From Paludibacteraceae bacterium (GTDB taxonomy: Bacteria > Bacteroidota > Bacteroidia > Bacteroidales > Paludibacteraceae), in assembly GCA_024401535.1 (NCBI GenBank), contig JAKSKX010000001.1:62001-126000 (forward strand): DNA of 64,000 nucleotides. Reading direction: 5' to 3'. Below are positions 17,016-27,291 of this stretch, piece by piece (position 1 is the stretch's first letter; every line of letters starts with the position of its first letter). A model generated the notes under the pieces. The model worked only from the letters and a program-made list of their open reading frames with translations. It had not been told where the DNA came from and did no database searches. A program made the position numbers and the translations under genes.

Positions 17016-19349
17016 ATGGAAGATTACTTGAATTCGTTGAGTCAGGTACAGAGGGAGTGTGTCGAATACATAGACGGACCATCCCTTGTCGTAGCTGGTG
17101 CAGGCTCCGGTAAGACCAGAGTGCTTACCTATAAGATAGCCTACCTAATAAACAACGGCTATAAACCCTATCAGATTCTGGCGCTAACCTTTACCAAAAA
17201 AGCTGCTACGGAGATGAAGGAGCGTATAGCCAAAGTTGTGGGAGACAAGGCTGCCAAAGATATTTGGATGGGTACTTTCCACTCAATCTTTGCCCGTATC
17301 CTTAGAGCGGAGGCTGACAAGATAGGTCTTAATTCCGATTTCACCATATACGACACAAAGGATAGCGAGAACCTGATAAAGACTATCATCAAGGAGAAGC
17401 GTCTGGACGAGAAGATATACAAGTCAAAGAAGATTCACCAGCGTATTTCCTCGATGAAGAACGACCTGATAACTCCCAAGATTTACCGCGAGATATCAGA
17501 GTTCCACCTTCAGGACCAGAGGGAGCATTGGCTTGCTTTTGCTGATATATACCAGGCATACTGCAACAGGCTATACAAGGCAAACGCTATGGATTTCGAT
17601 GATATCCTGCTGTTTACAAATATCCTGTTCAGGGATTCAAAAGAGTCTCTGTTCAAGTATCAGAACCGTTTCCGTTTCGTGCTTGTAGATGAGTACCAGG
17701 ATACTAACTCGGCTCAGCACAGAATAGTTAGGAAGCTTTGTGCATCGCATGGAAAACTATGTGTGGTGGGTGATGATGCGCAGAGTATCTACAGTTTCCG
17801 TGGTGCTGACATTACCAATATACTGCAGTTCAGGAACGAGTTCCAGGGCGCAAAGATATTCCGATTGGAGCAGAACTATCGCTCTACGCAGAATATCGTG
17901 AAGGTTGCAGACTCATTGATTCGCCATAACAAGAACCAGATAGAAAAGAATGTGTTCTCTACGAACGAGGTGGGAGAGAAGACCAGAGTCGTCAGTGCAT
18001 ATTCGGATCAGGATGAAAGCAAGATTATCAGCAATGACATTGCCGCACGATTGAAGGAGGGTGCCAAGTTTGACGACTTCGCAATCCTTTACCGTAACAA
18101 TGCGCAGAGCAGACTGTTCGAGATAACTCTGCTTCGAGACGGAATACCTTCGAAAGTGTGGGGAGGTCTTGACTTCTTTCAGCGCAAGGAGGTCAAGGAT
18201 GTGTTTGCATACTGTCGTCTTTGTGTCAACAGCAAGGATGAGGATGCGTTCAGACGTTGCGTGAACTATCCGGCAAGGGGTATCGGAGAAACCTCTGTAA
18301 ACAAGATTTTTGAGGTTGCAGAGTCAAACAACATCACTTTTTGGGATGTGCTGAACAATCTGTCTTTGTTGCCGGTGTCTTCTGCCATACAGTCAAAGCT
18401 TGCCGGCTTCAAGCAGCTGATAGACGATTTCAATGCTCAGTCTCAGATAATGGATGCCTACCATATCATCGAGTATATCATTTCCAGAATCGGTATAGTG
18501 GCTGACATACGTAAATCTACGGAGACTGAAAAGGAGGCGAAGGAGAAGGAAATGAACCTGAACGAAATATTGAAGAGTGCGTCAGAGTTCTGTGAACGAA
18601 TAATTGAGGAAGAGGACGTCAAAGACATATCGTTGAGACACTATATGGATGACATTTCCCTTCTTTCGGCTGTGGATAAGGGAGACGCATCAGCCCAGAA
18701 GGTTACCCTAATGACTATTCATGCGAGCAAGGGACTTGAGTACAAGTACGTGTATATTGCCGGTTGTGAGGAAGGTGTGTTTCCAAGCTCCATGTCCACA
18801 GCTACAGATGACGATGTAGAGGAGGAGCGCCGCCTTATGTATGTCGCAATAACTAGGGCAGAGAAAGGTTTGATGCTATCTTATTGCAAGAGTCGTATGA
18901 TTCAAGGTAAGCATACATCCATGTCTCCGAGTCGTTTCTTGAAGGAGCTTGATCCGAACTTGGTTTCTATGCCAAGAGACCTGTTTGTGACTAACGGCTC
19001 AGGAATGCAGAGGATTGACGTTTTGTCATCTCCTGCCAAATGGAGTAACTCCAACTTCTCTTTTCGCAAGAGTCAGGCTCCTGCACAAACTCAGACAGTT
19101 CAGCCTAGAACTATAAATATAGGTGGAGGTTTGATATCCTCTGCTGCAGCTAGAGAGAAGTCGGCTAATGTCGATTTGTCAAAGTTTTCCGCAGGTTCAT
19201 TCATTACTCACGAGATTTATGGTATAGGCCAAATTCTAAGTGTTGAGGGTAGTAGTGAAGAGCCTAAGGCAATAATCAAGTTCAATAATCACGGCGAGAA
19301 GCGTATTCATTTGAAATACGCTGCCAGCAAGATGAAGGTTATACAATAA
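17016..19349 (+). CDS. uvrD: UvrD/PcrA-type ATP-dependent 3'-5' DNA helicase
   Basis: A 777-residue superfamily 1A helicase. Walker A is AGAGSGKT (K33), motif Ia follows (LALTFTKKAATEM), Walker B is DEYQDTN, motif III GDDAQSIYSFRGAD, motif IV QNYRSTQNI, motif V TIHASKGLEYKYV and motif VI YVAITRAEK. The last 50 residues (HEIYGIGQILSVEG and on) form the Tudor-like C-terminal domain that binds RNA polymerase in PcrA/UvrD. It acts in nucleotide excision repair and in removing stalled complexes. The gene follows the GldB-like gene by 34 bases and leads into a lysozyme gene after 14 bases. Confidence 0.95.
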   Translation: MEDYLNSLSQVQRECVEYIDGPSLVVAGAGSGKTRVLTYKIAYLINNGYKPYQILALTFTKKAATEMKERIAKVVGDKAAKDIWMGTFHSIFARILRAEADKIGLNSDFTIYDTKDSENLIKTIIKEKRLDEKIYKSKKIHQRISSMKNDLITPKIYREISEFHLQDQREHWLAFADIYQAYCNRLYKANAMDFDDILLFTNILFRDSKESLFKYQNRFRFVLVDEYQDTNSAQHRIVRKLCASHGKLCVVGDDAQSIYSFRGADITNILQFRNEFQGAKIFRLEQNYRSTQNIVKVADSLIRHNKNQIEKNVFSTNEVGEKTRVVSAYSDQDESKIISNDIAARLKEGAKFDDFAILYRNNAQSRLFEITLLRDGIPSKVWGGLDFFQRKEVKDVFAYCRLCVNSKDEDAFRRCVNYPARGIGETSVNKIFEVAESNNITFWDVLNNLSLLPVSSAIQSKLAGFKQLIDDFNAQSQIMDAYHIIEYIISRIGIVADIRKSTETEKEAKEKEMNLNEILKSASEFCERIIEEEDVKDISLRHYMDDISLLSAVDKGDASAQKVTLMTIHASKGLEYKYVYIAGCEEGVFPSSMSTATDDDVEEERRLMYVAITRAEKGLMLSYCKSRMIQGKHTSMSPSRFLKELDPNLVSMPRDLFVTNGSGMQRIDVLSSPAKWSNSNFSFRKSQAPAQTQTVQPRTINIGGGLISSAAAREKSANVDLSKFSAGSFITHEIYGIGQILSVEGSSEEPKAIIKFNNHGEKRIHLKYAASKMKVIQ

Positions 19350-19363
19350 CAGTAGTTTGGTTT

Positions 19364-20083
19364 ATGTTCCGAAATTTTTTGATAGTGACTCTCTTATTGT
19401 TTAGTGCTTGTTCAAGGACTAAACCGGTAGATGTTGAGCCAGTACAAGTTAGGGAACCTAAGCCGCTCAGTAAGCTTTATCATGGCTCGTATGGTATTGA
19501 CGTAAGCGAGTTTCAGGGAGAGATAGATTTCGATACTGTCGAACAGCTTTGTGATTTCTGCTTTATGCGTGCCTCTGCGGGAACAAGGATGTTGGTAGAT
19601 AACCTTTTGGAGTATAACTATTCAAAAGCCGAGTATTCTTCACTTAGGTTGGGGTATTACCACTATTTTAATTATGTGAATGATCCCGAGGCTCAGGCAG
19701 ATTTGTTTCTCTCTGCAGTGGAGGGCAAGCGAAACAATTTTCCTTTGGTTATAGACATCGAGCATTCCGAAAATATATTTGGACAAAGCATGCGTTCTAA
19801 CACTCAGTTCCAGGTGCTGAACAATCTATATTTCTTCGTTGAGAAGCTAAAGGCTGCCAATCAAAGTTTTATCATATATACTAACAAGCGAACATATATG
19901 GACTTGGACTTGGGAAACAATTATCCCGATGTTCCTATATGGATTGCTGACTATGCTTGTGATGTGTCTAATGAAACCCCTAATCTGTGCATACGGCAGT
20001 TCTGCTGCGACGGAATGGTGGATGGTATAGATGCTGACGTTGATTTGAATGTGATGATAGATCCAAGCATAGCAAAAGATTAA
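19364..20083 (+). CDS. GH25 family lysozyme lipoprotein
   Basis: A 239-residue lipoprotein (signal ending LLLFSACSR) that contains one glycoside hydrolase family 25 domain from about residue 42. Characteristic motifs: GIDVSEFQGEIDF with the conserved early Asp, FMRASAG, YYHYFNY and the catalytic pair in PLVIDIEHSE. Such enzymes cut the MurNAc-GlcNAc bond of peptidoglycan by hydrolysis. The lipoprotein signal places it in the periplasm, anchored to a membrane, so a cell-wall remodelling role is more likely than attack on other bacteria. It sits between uvrD (14-base gap) and a LOG-family gene (3-base gap). Confidence 0.88.
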   Translation: MFRNFLIVTLLLFSACSRTKPVDVEPVQVREPKPLSKLYHGSYGIDVSEFQGEIDFDTVEQLCDFCFMRASAGTRMLVDNLLEYNYSKAEYSSLRLGYYHYFNYVNDPEAQADLFLSAVEGKRNNFPLVIDIEHSENIFGQSMRSNTQFQVLNNLYFFVEKLKAANQSFIIYTNKRTYMDLDLGNNYPDVPIWIADYACDVSNETPNLCIRQFCCDGMVDGIDADVDLNVMIDPSIAKD

Positions 20084-20086
20084 ATT

Positions 20087-20614
20087 ATGAGACAGGTTTG
20101 CGTATATGCCGCTTCCAGTAAAGAGGTGGATCAGAAGTATTTGAAGGAAGCCGAGACTTTGGCAAAAGTCTTGGTAAGAAACAATGTCAAGGTGTTGTAC
20201 GGTGGTGGTGCTATAGGCCTTATGGGAGCTTTGGCAGACACTATGGTGGAACTTAAAGGAGACATCAAGGGTGTTATTCCTGAATTTATGGTTGATAGGG
20301 GCTGGAGCAACCCTAAAGTTGAACAGATAGTTACTGATTCCATACATTTGCGCAAATCATTGTTCCTGAAAAGTTCCTCGCTTGCCATTGCTCTGCCAGG
20401 AGGAATAGGTACTCTCGAGGAGCTTTTGGAAGCAATTACATGGCATCAGCTAGGATTGTTCAATCATCCGGTTGTGATTGTCAATTCCTATGGATTCTAT
20501 GACAATTTGATAGACATGCTGAACACCTGTAAGGAGCAGAACTTCATGAGGGACGATAACAATGAACTATTTGTTGTAGTAAACAATGCAAGCGAAGTCG
20601 AGAATCTTTTGTAG
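20087..20614 (+). CDS. LOG-family protein (TIGR00730), nucleotide 5'-monophosphate phosphoribohydrolase type
   Basis: A 175-residue Rossmann-like protein of the Lonely Guy family. The signature PGGIGTLEELLE is complete, and YGGGAIGLMGALA forms the phosphate-binding loop. Family members release the base from nucleoside 5'-monophosphates (adenosine or N6-modified adenosine monophosphate). The bacterial role is usually housekeeping rather than cytokinin synthesis. Translation is probably coupled to the next gene, which starts 29 bases before this one ends. Confidence 0.9.
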   Translation: MRQVCVYAASSKEVDQKYLKEAETLAKVLVRNNVKVLYGGGAIGLMGALADTMVELKGDIKGVIPEFMVDRGWSNPKVEQIVTDSIHLRKSLFLKSSSLAIALPGGIGTLEELLEAITWHQLGLFNHPVVIVNSYGFYDNLIDMLNTCKEQNFMRDDNNELFVVVNNASEVENLL

Positions 20615-21563
20615 TGTTGTAATCCCTATTTTCCTATTACTTTTTTTTTATTTGGAGATTGCAAAAGGGAGTGTAGATATTGCACTTTCTGATCTCTTGT
20701 TCTCTGATGACGAAAGTGTCTCGCTAATCTTGAAAATGAGACTTTCCAGGGCCTTGTCTGCTATATTTATAGGTGCAAGTCTTGCCATTAGCGGACTGGT
20801 TTTGCAGACAACATTTTCCAATCCAATAGCCGGTCCGTATGTGCTTGGAATAAGCAGCGGAGCAAGTTTGGGAGTAGCTTTGTCAGTCATAGTTTTCCCA
20901 TTCCTGTCGCAGGCTTTTTCTCTCCCTTTTTTCTCGGCACTGGGTGCTTTGGGAGTTTCTTTGGTCGTTAGTCTTGTTGCTGTAAAAAGTCGCAATAGAA
21001 TGACCGTACTGCTTGTCGGTCTGATGCTGAGTTATGTACTCGGAGCATTGATTTCTATGGTGATTTCTGTGAGTGAAGAGAATTCTTTGATGAGATATAC
21101 CGTTTGGACATTAGGCTCGCTATCAAATGTCGAATTGAATGATTTGGCTTATATTATTAGTGTATTCGCAGTAAGTTTTGCCCTGCTTCAGTTCAATTCA
21201 AGGAATCTTGATATACTTAGTACCGGAGACATGTATGCAACAACCCTTGGACTGGATGTGAGAAGGTTCAGGTTCTTGCTTTTGACATTGGTTTCATTGC
21301 TTACTGCGGTGGCTGTTTCTTTTTCAGGACCAATAGGTTTCATAGGTACAGCTTCCCCTCATATAGCTCGCTGGATAGTAAGGAGCGCTACACATAAAAG
21401 CTTGATTCCTGTGTCTGCTCTGATAGGTTCTTGTCTGCTTCTGTTTAGTGATTTCGTTTCCAGAATTTCGGTCAATACAGTTGTTATTCCGATAAATACA
21501 ATTACGGCTTTGTTTGGCGTTCCAATCATACTATACATTATCTTGAATTCTAAAAACAAATAG
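20586..21563 (+). CDS. FecCD/BtuC-type ABC transporter permease
   Basis: A 325-residue multi-pass membrane protein of the iron-siderophore/cobalamin/heme importer permease family. Recognisable motifs are RLSRALSAIFIGASLAISG near the start, SNPIAGPYVLGISSGA and GPIGFIGTASPHIAR, the last including the coupling-helix region that contacts the ATPase. The start overlaps the LOG gene by 29 bases; no better start is present before the first helix. There is no substrate-binding protein, ATPase or TonB receptor gene in the window, so this permease is separated from its partners and its substrate cannot be named. Confidence 0.92.
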   Translation: MQAKSRIFCSVVIPIFLLLFFYLEIAKGSVDIALSDLLFSDDESVSLILKMRLSRALSAIFIGASLAISGLVLQTTFSNPIAGPYVLGISSGASLGVALSVIVFPFLSQAFSLPFFSALGALGVSLVVSLVAVKSRNRMTVLLVGLMLSYVLGALISMVISVSEENSLMRYTVWTLGSLSNVELNDLAYIISVFAVSFALLQFNSRNLDILSTGDMYATTLGLDVRRFRFLLLTLVSLLTAVAVSFSGPIGFIGTASPHIARWIVRSATHKSLIPVSALIGSCLLLFSDFVSRISVNTVVIPINTITALFGVPIILYIILNSKNK

Positions 21564-21566
21564 GAT

Positions 21567-22037
21567 ATGACTCATACGGTATATTTCGGTTTAGGTTCTA
21601 ATCTAGGTGACAGGGAGAAGTATCTTCGTGCGGCAATATTGTGTCTTAATTCTTTGCTTGGACCTATTTCGGGTTTGTCTTTGTTCAGGGAGACTAAAGC
21701 TGTGGGTTATGAATCACAGAACACTTATTTGAACGCTGTTGTTTCCATTGATACTGAAATAGAGCTGAGAAAATGCTTTGACATTATTCAAGGACTTGAA
21801 CGTGAGTTGGGTAGGGTGCGCGATCCTCAAGGCCCTCGCTATCAGGACAGAACTATAGACATTGACATCTTGTTCTACGACTCGGAAGTCTATTCCGATG
21901 CAGAGCTTACTGTACCTCATCCAAGAATAGCAGAGAGAAAATTCGTTTTGGAGCCGCTCTGTGACATCAATCCCGATTTCATTCACCCGACATTGAAATT
22001 GAAACTGTCCGATTTGCTTTACAGACTCGAGAATTAG
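21567..22037 (+). CDS. folK: 2-amino-4-hydroxy-6-hydroxymethyldihydropteridine diphosphokinase
   Basis: A 156-residue HPPK, which transfers pyrophosphate from ATP to 6-hydroxymethyl-7,8-dihydropterin in folate synthesis. The N-terminal LGSNLGDRE and the signature RDPQGPRYQDRTIDIDILFY, with the Mg2+-binding DID aspartates, are both complete. Length is typical. It lies three bases after the permease gene and ends the cluster that begins with the GldB-like gene or uvrD. Confidence 0.97.
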   Translation: MTHTVYFGLGSNLGDREKYLRAAILCLNSLLGPISGLSLFRETKAVGYESQNTYLNAVVSIDTEIELRKCFDIIQGLERELGRVRDPQGPRYQDRTIDIDILFYDSEVYSDAELTVPHPRIAERKFVLEPLCDINPDFIHPTLKLKLSDLLYRLEN

Positions 22038-22454
22038 GGAAACTCTTTTGTTGTTTCCTGCGTTCATGTTCGCATTTGTGTAAATCCATAGAGTTATAAA
22101 CTTTCCGTTAGCTATTTGTTGCGAATATACCGATTCTTTTCAGTAAGCGGATAAACTTGATAGAAAAGTGCCTTTTGCTATGGTATAGTTCATTGTTTTG
22201 AGCCTGAATAGTGTTGTGTCTAATATAGTCCGATTCATATATGATTGAAAACCTAAAAAAATGAAGATTCTACGTGCAACAAAGAATTTAGCGTGTATTC
22301 AATGACAAATTAAAAGCTTTTTGAAGTTGCTTGTTTTTATCTTGGTGCAAGTGTCTTTATTTTTAACTACGAAATTAAAAACATGTTGCACGGCATTGTT
22401 GCTGTTGTAAATCGTAATAAAATGGTTCTTTTTTCTAATTTTTTTTCATATTTG
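22038..22454. other. Non-coding gap between folK and the atp promoter
   Basis: About 420 AT-rich bases without a credible gene. The only structure noted is a distant eight-base inverted repeat, CGTGCAAC at 22273-22280 and GTTGCACG at 22385-22392, embedded in otherwise featureless sequence. I saw no clear terminator after folK. Confidence 0.4.
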
Positions 22455-22486
22455 TTGATGGAAATGTTAAAAAAAAGGTATATTTG
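22455..22486 (+). promoter_or_regulatory. Promoter of the ATP synthase operon
   Basis: TTG at 22455-22457, a 21-base spacer and TATATTTG at 22479-22486. The leader to atpD is about 80 bases, AT-rich. Confidence 0.7.
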
Positions 22487-22510
22487 CATTTGGATTTTGC
22501 GACTAAATAG

Positions 22511-24076
<1,566 letters not shown>

Positions 24077-24088
24077 TAAATTAAAGAT

Positions 24089-24334
24089 ATGAAGTTAGAA
24101 ATCATTTCACCAGACAAGCTTCTATATTCAGGAGAGGTTGATTCTATAATCCTTCCTGGTTCAGCTGGAAGTTTTGAGATATTGCCTCGTCATGCAGCAA
24201 TCATTTCCTCCCTTAAGGAGGGTGATATCATCTATACTCAGAATGGAGAAAAAACTACATTGAGAGTAGATGGTGGTTTTGCTGAGAGCAACGGAAAAAC
24301 CATTTCTGTTTGCGTAGAGAAGGTCTTGTCTTAA
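24089..24334 (+). CDS. atpC: F1 ATP synthase epsilon subunit, short form
   Basis: An 81-residue epsilon subunit containing only the N-terminal beta-sandwich (PDKLLYSGEVDSIILPGSAG, LPRHAAIIS) that binds gamma and the c ring. The C-terminal two-helix domain, which brings E. coli epsilon to about 139 residues and inhibits ATP hydrolysis, is absent, and the stop is followed directly by the next gene, so this is not a frameshift. Short epsilon subunits are known in Bacteroidota and some other phyla. Confidence 0.93.
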   Translation: MKLEIISPDKLLYSGEVDSIILPGSAGSFEILPRHAAIISSLKEGDIIYTQNGEKTTLRVDGGFAESNGKTISVCVEKVLS

Positions 24335-24350
24335 TGTTGATTAGTGAGAA

Positions 24351-24779
24351 ATGGCAGAGATTGTTGAAGAAGGCAAAAAGATAGCTGTAAAATATGCTGT
24401 CATGCTTGTCCTTTTGCTTGTAGCTATGACTGGAGCGATGGATACCATAATGAGAGAGTATTTCGCTGACAGTTATTCTTCGGGTTTTGTGGCTATCCCA
24501 GTGTATTTTCTCATTATAGGTGCATTAGTTCTGGCTTTAGTTTCAAATTCTATAGATGACGCCAAGAAGTACACCAGAATGTATTTGTTGACAAGGACAA
24601 TCAAGATACTTAGCTTTATAGTTTTTTGTGTCGTATGTGGCCTTGTAATATCTGGCAGTGTAAAGGCTTTTATAGTTACTTCCATGATATTCGCAGTTGT
24701 ATATATGGTGTTTGAAACAATAGTATTGTTTAAATTTAATAAAGAAGTGCATGAAATTCAACAGAATAATCAGAAATAG
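24351..24779 (+). CDS. Four-helix membrane protein inside the ATP synthase operon
   Basis: A 142-residue protein with four predicted transmembrane helices (about residues 14-32, 45-65, 84-102 and 106-127), with short charged ends. It occupies the position between atpC and atpB that in Bacteroidales operons holds a small membrane protein, often compared with the assembly factor AtpI, although sequence similarity to AtpI is not evident by eye. A role in assembly of the c ring or a subunit is inferred only from position. It overlaps atpB by 29 bases, suggesting coupled translation. Confidence 0.75.
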   Translation: MAEIVEEGKKIAVKYAVMLVLLLVAMTGAMDTIMREYFADSYSSGFVAIPVYFLIIGALVLALVSNSIDDAKKYTRMYLLTRTIKILSFIVFCVVCGLVISGSVKAFIVTSMIFAVVYMVFETIVLFKFNKEVHEIQQNNQK

Positions 24780-25887
24780 TTTCAGCAGAGTATTGTTCTG
24801 CTTACTTATGATTCTTGCTCCGTTGTCTCTTTCAGCTCAAGAGAGTGGGGTAGAGAATGCATCTGAGGAACATGCTGAAGCTGCGCACGAAAAGAGTGGA
24901 TTGGATATCAAGGAATTGATCTTCAGTCATATATGTGACTCATATTCTTGGCATGTATGCACATTTAATGATGTTCATTTCTCTTTGCCTTTGCCATGTA
25001 TCGTTTATGATGATGGTTTGAAGGTTTTTATGTCTTCAAAGCTTGGTCACGAAGGTCATTACACTGAGTACGAAGGTTTGAAGATTGCTGAGGAAGGAAC
25101 ATACTCAGGCAAGATAGTTAGAGTTAGTGATGGTTCTCGTCCTTTGGACTTCTCTATTACTAAGGGTGTGTTTGCAATGATGATCAGTTGTGGTCTAATG
25201 TTGTGGATATTCCTAAGTATAGCAGCAAGATACAAGGAGAATTATTGGAGAAAGCCTACTGGTATTCAGGCATTTCTTGAGCCGCTAATTGTTTCTATCG
25301 AGAAGGATGTAATTGAACCAAGTGTTGGTCCAAGTGGAAAAAAGTTCACTCCATATTTGCTTACAGTGTTCTTTTTCATTTTGATTAACAATTATTTGGG
25401 TCTGATTCCAGGAGGAGCAAATTTGACAGGTAATATCACTATTACACTTGTTTTGGCATTGCTTACATTCATTATTACTAATGTGTTCGCAACAAAGCAT
25501 TACTGGATAGAGATTGTTTGGCCTGAGGTTCCAACTTGGTTGAAAGTTCCAATTCCACTTATGCCAGTGGTCGAGTTGATAGGACTGTTTACTAAGCCTT
25601 TCGCATTGTGTGTCCGTTTGTTCGCCAACATGTTTGCCGGACATTTGACACCAATAGTGTTGATTGGTATTATCTTTATGTTTGCTGAAACAAGCGTTGG
25701 AGCAGCATTGGGAGTTTCATTAGTATCTTGTCTAGTAATTACATTTTTGACTTTGCTTGAGTGCTTGGTTTGCTTTATTCAAGCTTATGTGTTTACTTTG
25801 TTGTCTTCGATCTTTATTGGATTGGGACAGGTTCATCCTCATCACTCTGAGGAAGTGAAAGAAAATAATTTAATTGAAAATAAATAA
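24751..25887 (+). CDS. atpB: F0 ATP synthase subunit a
   Basis: A 378-residue subunit a, longer than the E. coli protein (271) because of an N-terminal secretory signal (LAPLSLSAQ) and a periplasmic domain of about 120 residues. The membrane part holds GLIPGGANLTGN, the key arginine region FALCVRLFANMFAGH (the essential Arg that faces the c ring) and the final helix with FIQAYVFTLLS. Signal-bearing a subunits are usual in Bacteroidota. Confidence 0.96.
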   Translation: MKFNRIIRNSFSRVLFCLLMILAPLSLSAQESGVENASEEHAEAAHEKSGLDIKELIFSHICDSYSWHVCTFNDVHFSLPLPCIVYDDGLKVFMSSKLGHEGHYTEYEGLKIAEEGTYSGKIVRVSDGSRPLDFSITKGVFAMMISCGLMLWIFLSIAARYKENYWRKPTGIQAFLEPLIVSIEKDVIEPSVGPSGKKFTPYLLTVFFFILINNYLGLIPGGANLTGNITITLVLALLTFIITNVFATKHYWIEIVWPEVPTWLKVPIPLMPVVELIGLFTKPFALCVRLFANMFAGHLTPIVLIGIIFMFAETSVGAALGVSLVSCLVITFLTLLECLVCFIQAYVFTLLSSIFIGLGQVHPHHSEEVKENNLIENK

Positions 25888-25907
25888 AAAACTTAAAATT
25901 TAATATT

Positions 25908-26171
25908 ATGTTGACATTAGCAGTATTGGCACAGATCGCTGAGGCAGCAGCCCCAGTATTATTCGCAAAGGCAGGAGCTTGTCTTGGAGCAGGTATCGCA
26001 ACTATCGGTGCAGGTCTTGGTATTGGTAAGATTGGTGGCTCGGCAATGGAGGCTATCGGTCGTCAGCCAGAGGCAGCAGGTGATGTTCGAAGCAACATGA
26101 TTCTTGCAGCCGCTCTTGTTGAGGGTGTTGCTTTGCTTTCAGTTGTAGGATGTCTTTTGGTTATTCTATAA
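25908..26171 (+). CDS. atpE: F0 ATP synthase subunit c
   Basis: An 87-residue two-helix hairpin. Helix 1 is Gly-rich (GAGIATIGAGLGIGKIGG), the polar loop has RQPEA, and helix 2 carries the ion-binding glutamate in LVEGVALL. The residues next to the Glu (VEGVA) do not follow the ES/T pattern of Na+-binding rings, so proton coupling is more likely. Internal position and size are standard. Confidence 0.96.
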   Translation: MLTLAVLAQIAEAAAPVLFAKAGACLGAGIATIGAGLGIGKIGGSAMEAIGRQPEAAGDVRSNMILAAALVEGVALLSVVGCLLVIL

Positions 26172-26203
26172 TATTTTTTATTCACCTCTAAAAATCTATT
26201 GTC

Positions 26204-26704
26204 ATGCAATTATTGACACCAGATTTCGGATTGTTCTTTTGGATGCTCTTATGCTTCGGTATAGTTGTATTTATCCTTGGTAAGTATGGCTGGCCGGTGA
26301 TTACAGGCATGATCAATAAGCGAGGTGAAGAGATAGAGGAGTCAATCCGTAAGGCAAACGAGGCTAACTCTCGTCTTGCAAACACAAACGCTGAAAGTGA
26401 GCGCTTGCTTCTTGAGTCTAAGAACGAAAGAATCGAGTTGCTAAAGGAGGCGTCTAACGAGAAAGATAAGATAATTGCTGATGCTAAGGCTAAAGCTGAG
26501 GAGGAAGCAAGAAAGATTATCGAAAGAGCAAATGAAAGCATCCAGTTGGAGAAAGCCAACGCAATCAAGGAAATTCGTCAGCAGGTAGCAGAGCTTTCTG
26601 TTATCATCGCTGAGAAAGTAGTTCGCGAGAAATTGTCTGGTGACGAGGCTCAGATTGCTATGGTTAATAAACTTTTGGATGAAGTTAATGTAGCTAAATC
26701 ATAA
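26204..26704 (+). CDS. atpF: F0 ATP synthase subunit b
   Basis: A 166-residue stator subunit: one N-terminal membrane helix (LFFWMLLCFGIVVFILGKYG) followed by a long charged helix (about 35-150, rich in Glu, Lys and Ala) that dimerises and reaches up to delta and F1. It begins 32 bases after atpE and ends seven bases before atpH. Confidence 0.95.
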   Translation: MQLLTPDFGLFFWMLLCFGIVVFILGKYGWPVITGMINKRGEEIEESIRKANEANSRLANTNAESERLLLESKNERIELLKEASNEKDKIIADAKAKAEEEARKIIERANESIQLEKANAIKEIRQQVAELSVIIAEKVVREKLSGDEAQIAMVNKLLDEVNVAKS

Positions 26705-26711
26705 GTAACCG

Positions 26712-27269
26712 ATGAACACAGGTAAGATTTCAGCAAGATACGCTAAAGCTCTCTTTGAGTTCGCATCGGAGAAGGGAAGTGAGGAGAAAGTATATGAGGC
26801 AATGAAAAGTGTTGCCTCTGCTTTCGCTCAATTGCCTAATTTGAGCGAGGCTATGATTAACCCCGTAGTTACAAGAGAGAAGAGAAAAGAATTGCTCAAT
26901 GCTATTGCAGGCAACGATGTGTGTGCTGAATATACAAGGTTTGTCGATTTAGTGGTTGAGCACAAGCGTGAGGATTACTTCAGATCTATTTCTCTTGTTT
27001 ATCAGGATATTTATAGAAAGGCTAAGAACGTGGTGACTGCAAATGTGGTTACTGCTGTTGAACTTTCTTCTGCAGAGGAGGAGAGATTCCGCAATATCTT
27101 GAAGCAAGTAACAGATTCTAAGGTAGATTTCGAGAAAGTTGTTGATCCAAACATCATCGGTGGTTTTGTACTTAATGTTGAGACTTATCAGTTGAATGCA
27201 AGTATCAAGAGCCAGTTGAACAAGATCGCAGATCAGCTTCAGAAATCAAATTCTTTCACTGCTCAGTAA
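26712..27269 (+). CDS. atpH: F1 ATP synthase delta subunit
   Basis: A 185-residue OSCP/delta subunit. The N terminus (ISARYAKALFEFA) and the C-terminal segment with VDPNIIGGFVLNV are typical. It joins the b stalk to alpha subunits at the top of F1. Confidence 0.95.
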   Translation: MNTGKISARYAKALFEFASEKGSEEKVYEAMKSVASAFAQLPNLSEAMINPVVTREKRKELLNAIAGNDVCAEYTRFVDLVVEHKREDYFRSISLVYQDIYRKAKNVVTANVVTAVELSSAEEERFRNILKQVTDSKVDFEKVVDPNIIGGFVLNVETYQLNASIKSQLNKIADQLQKSNSFTAQ

Positions 27270-27291
27270 TTATTAAAAACGAAATTAACTT

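Noticed and set aside
22273-22392. Distant inverted repeat CGTGCAAC / GTTGCACG between folK and atpD
   Set aside because: Eight bases over a 100-base gap in AT-rich DNA can arise by chance; nothing else supports a function.
24089-24334. Frameshifted atpC
   Set aside because: The sequence between its stop and the next gene has no trace of the epsilon helical domain, and short epsilon subunits are normal in Bacteroidota.
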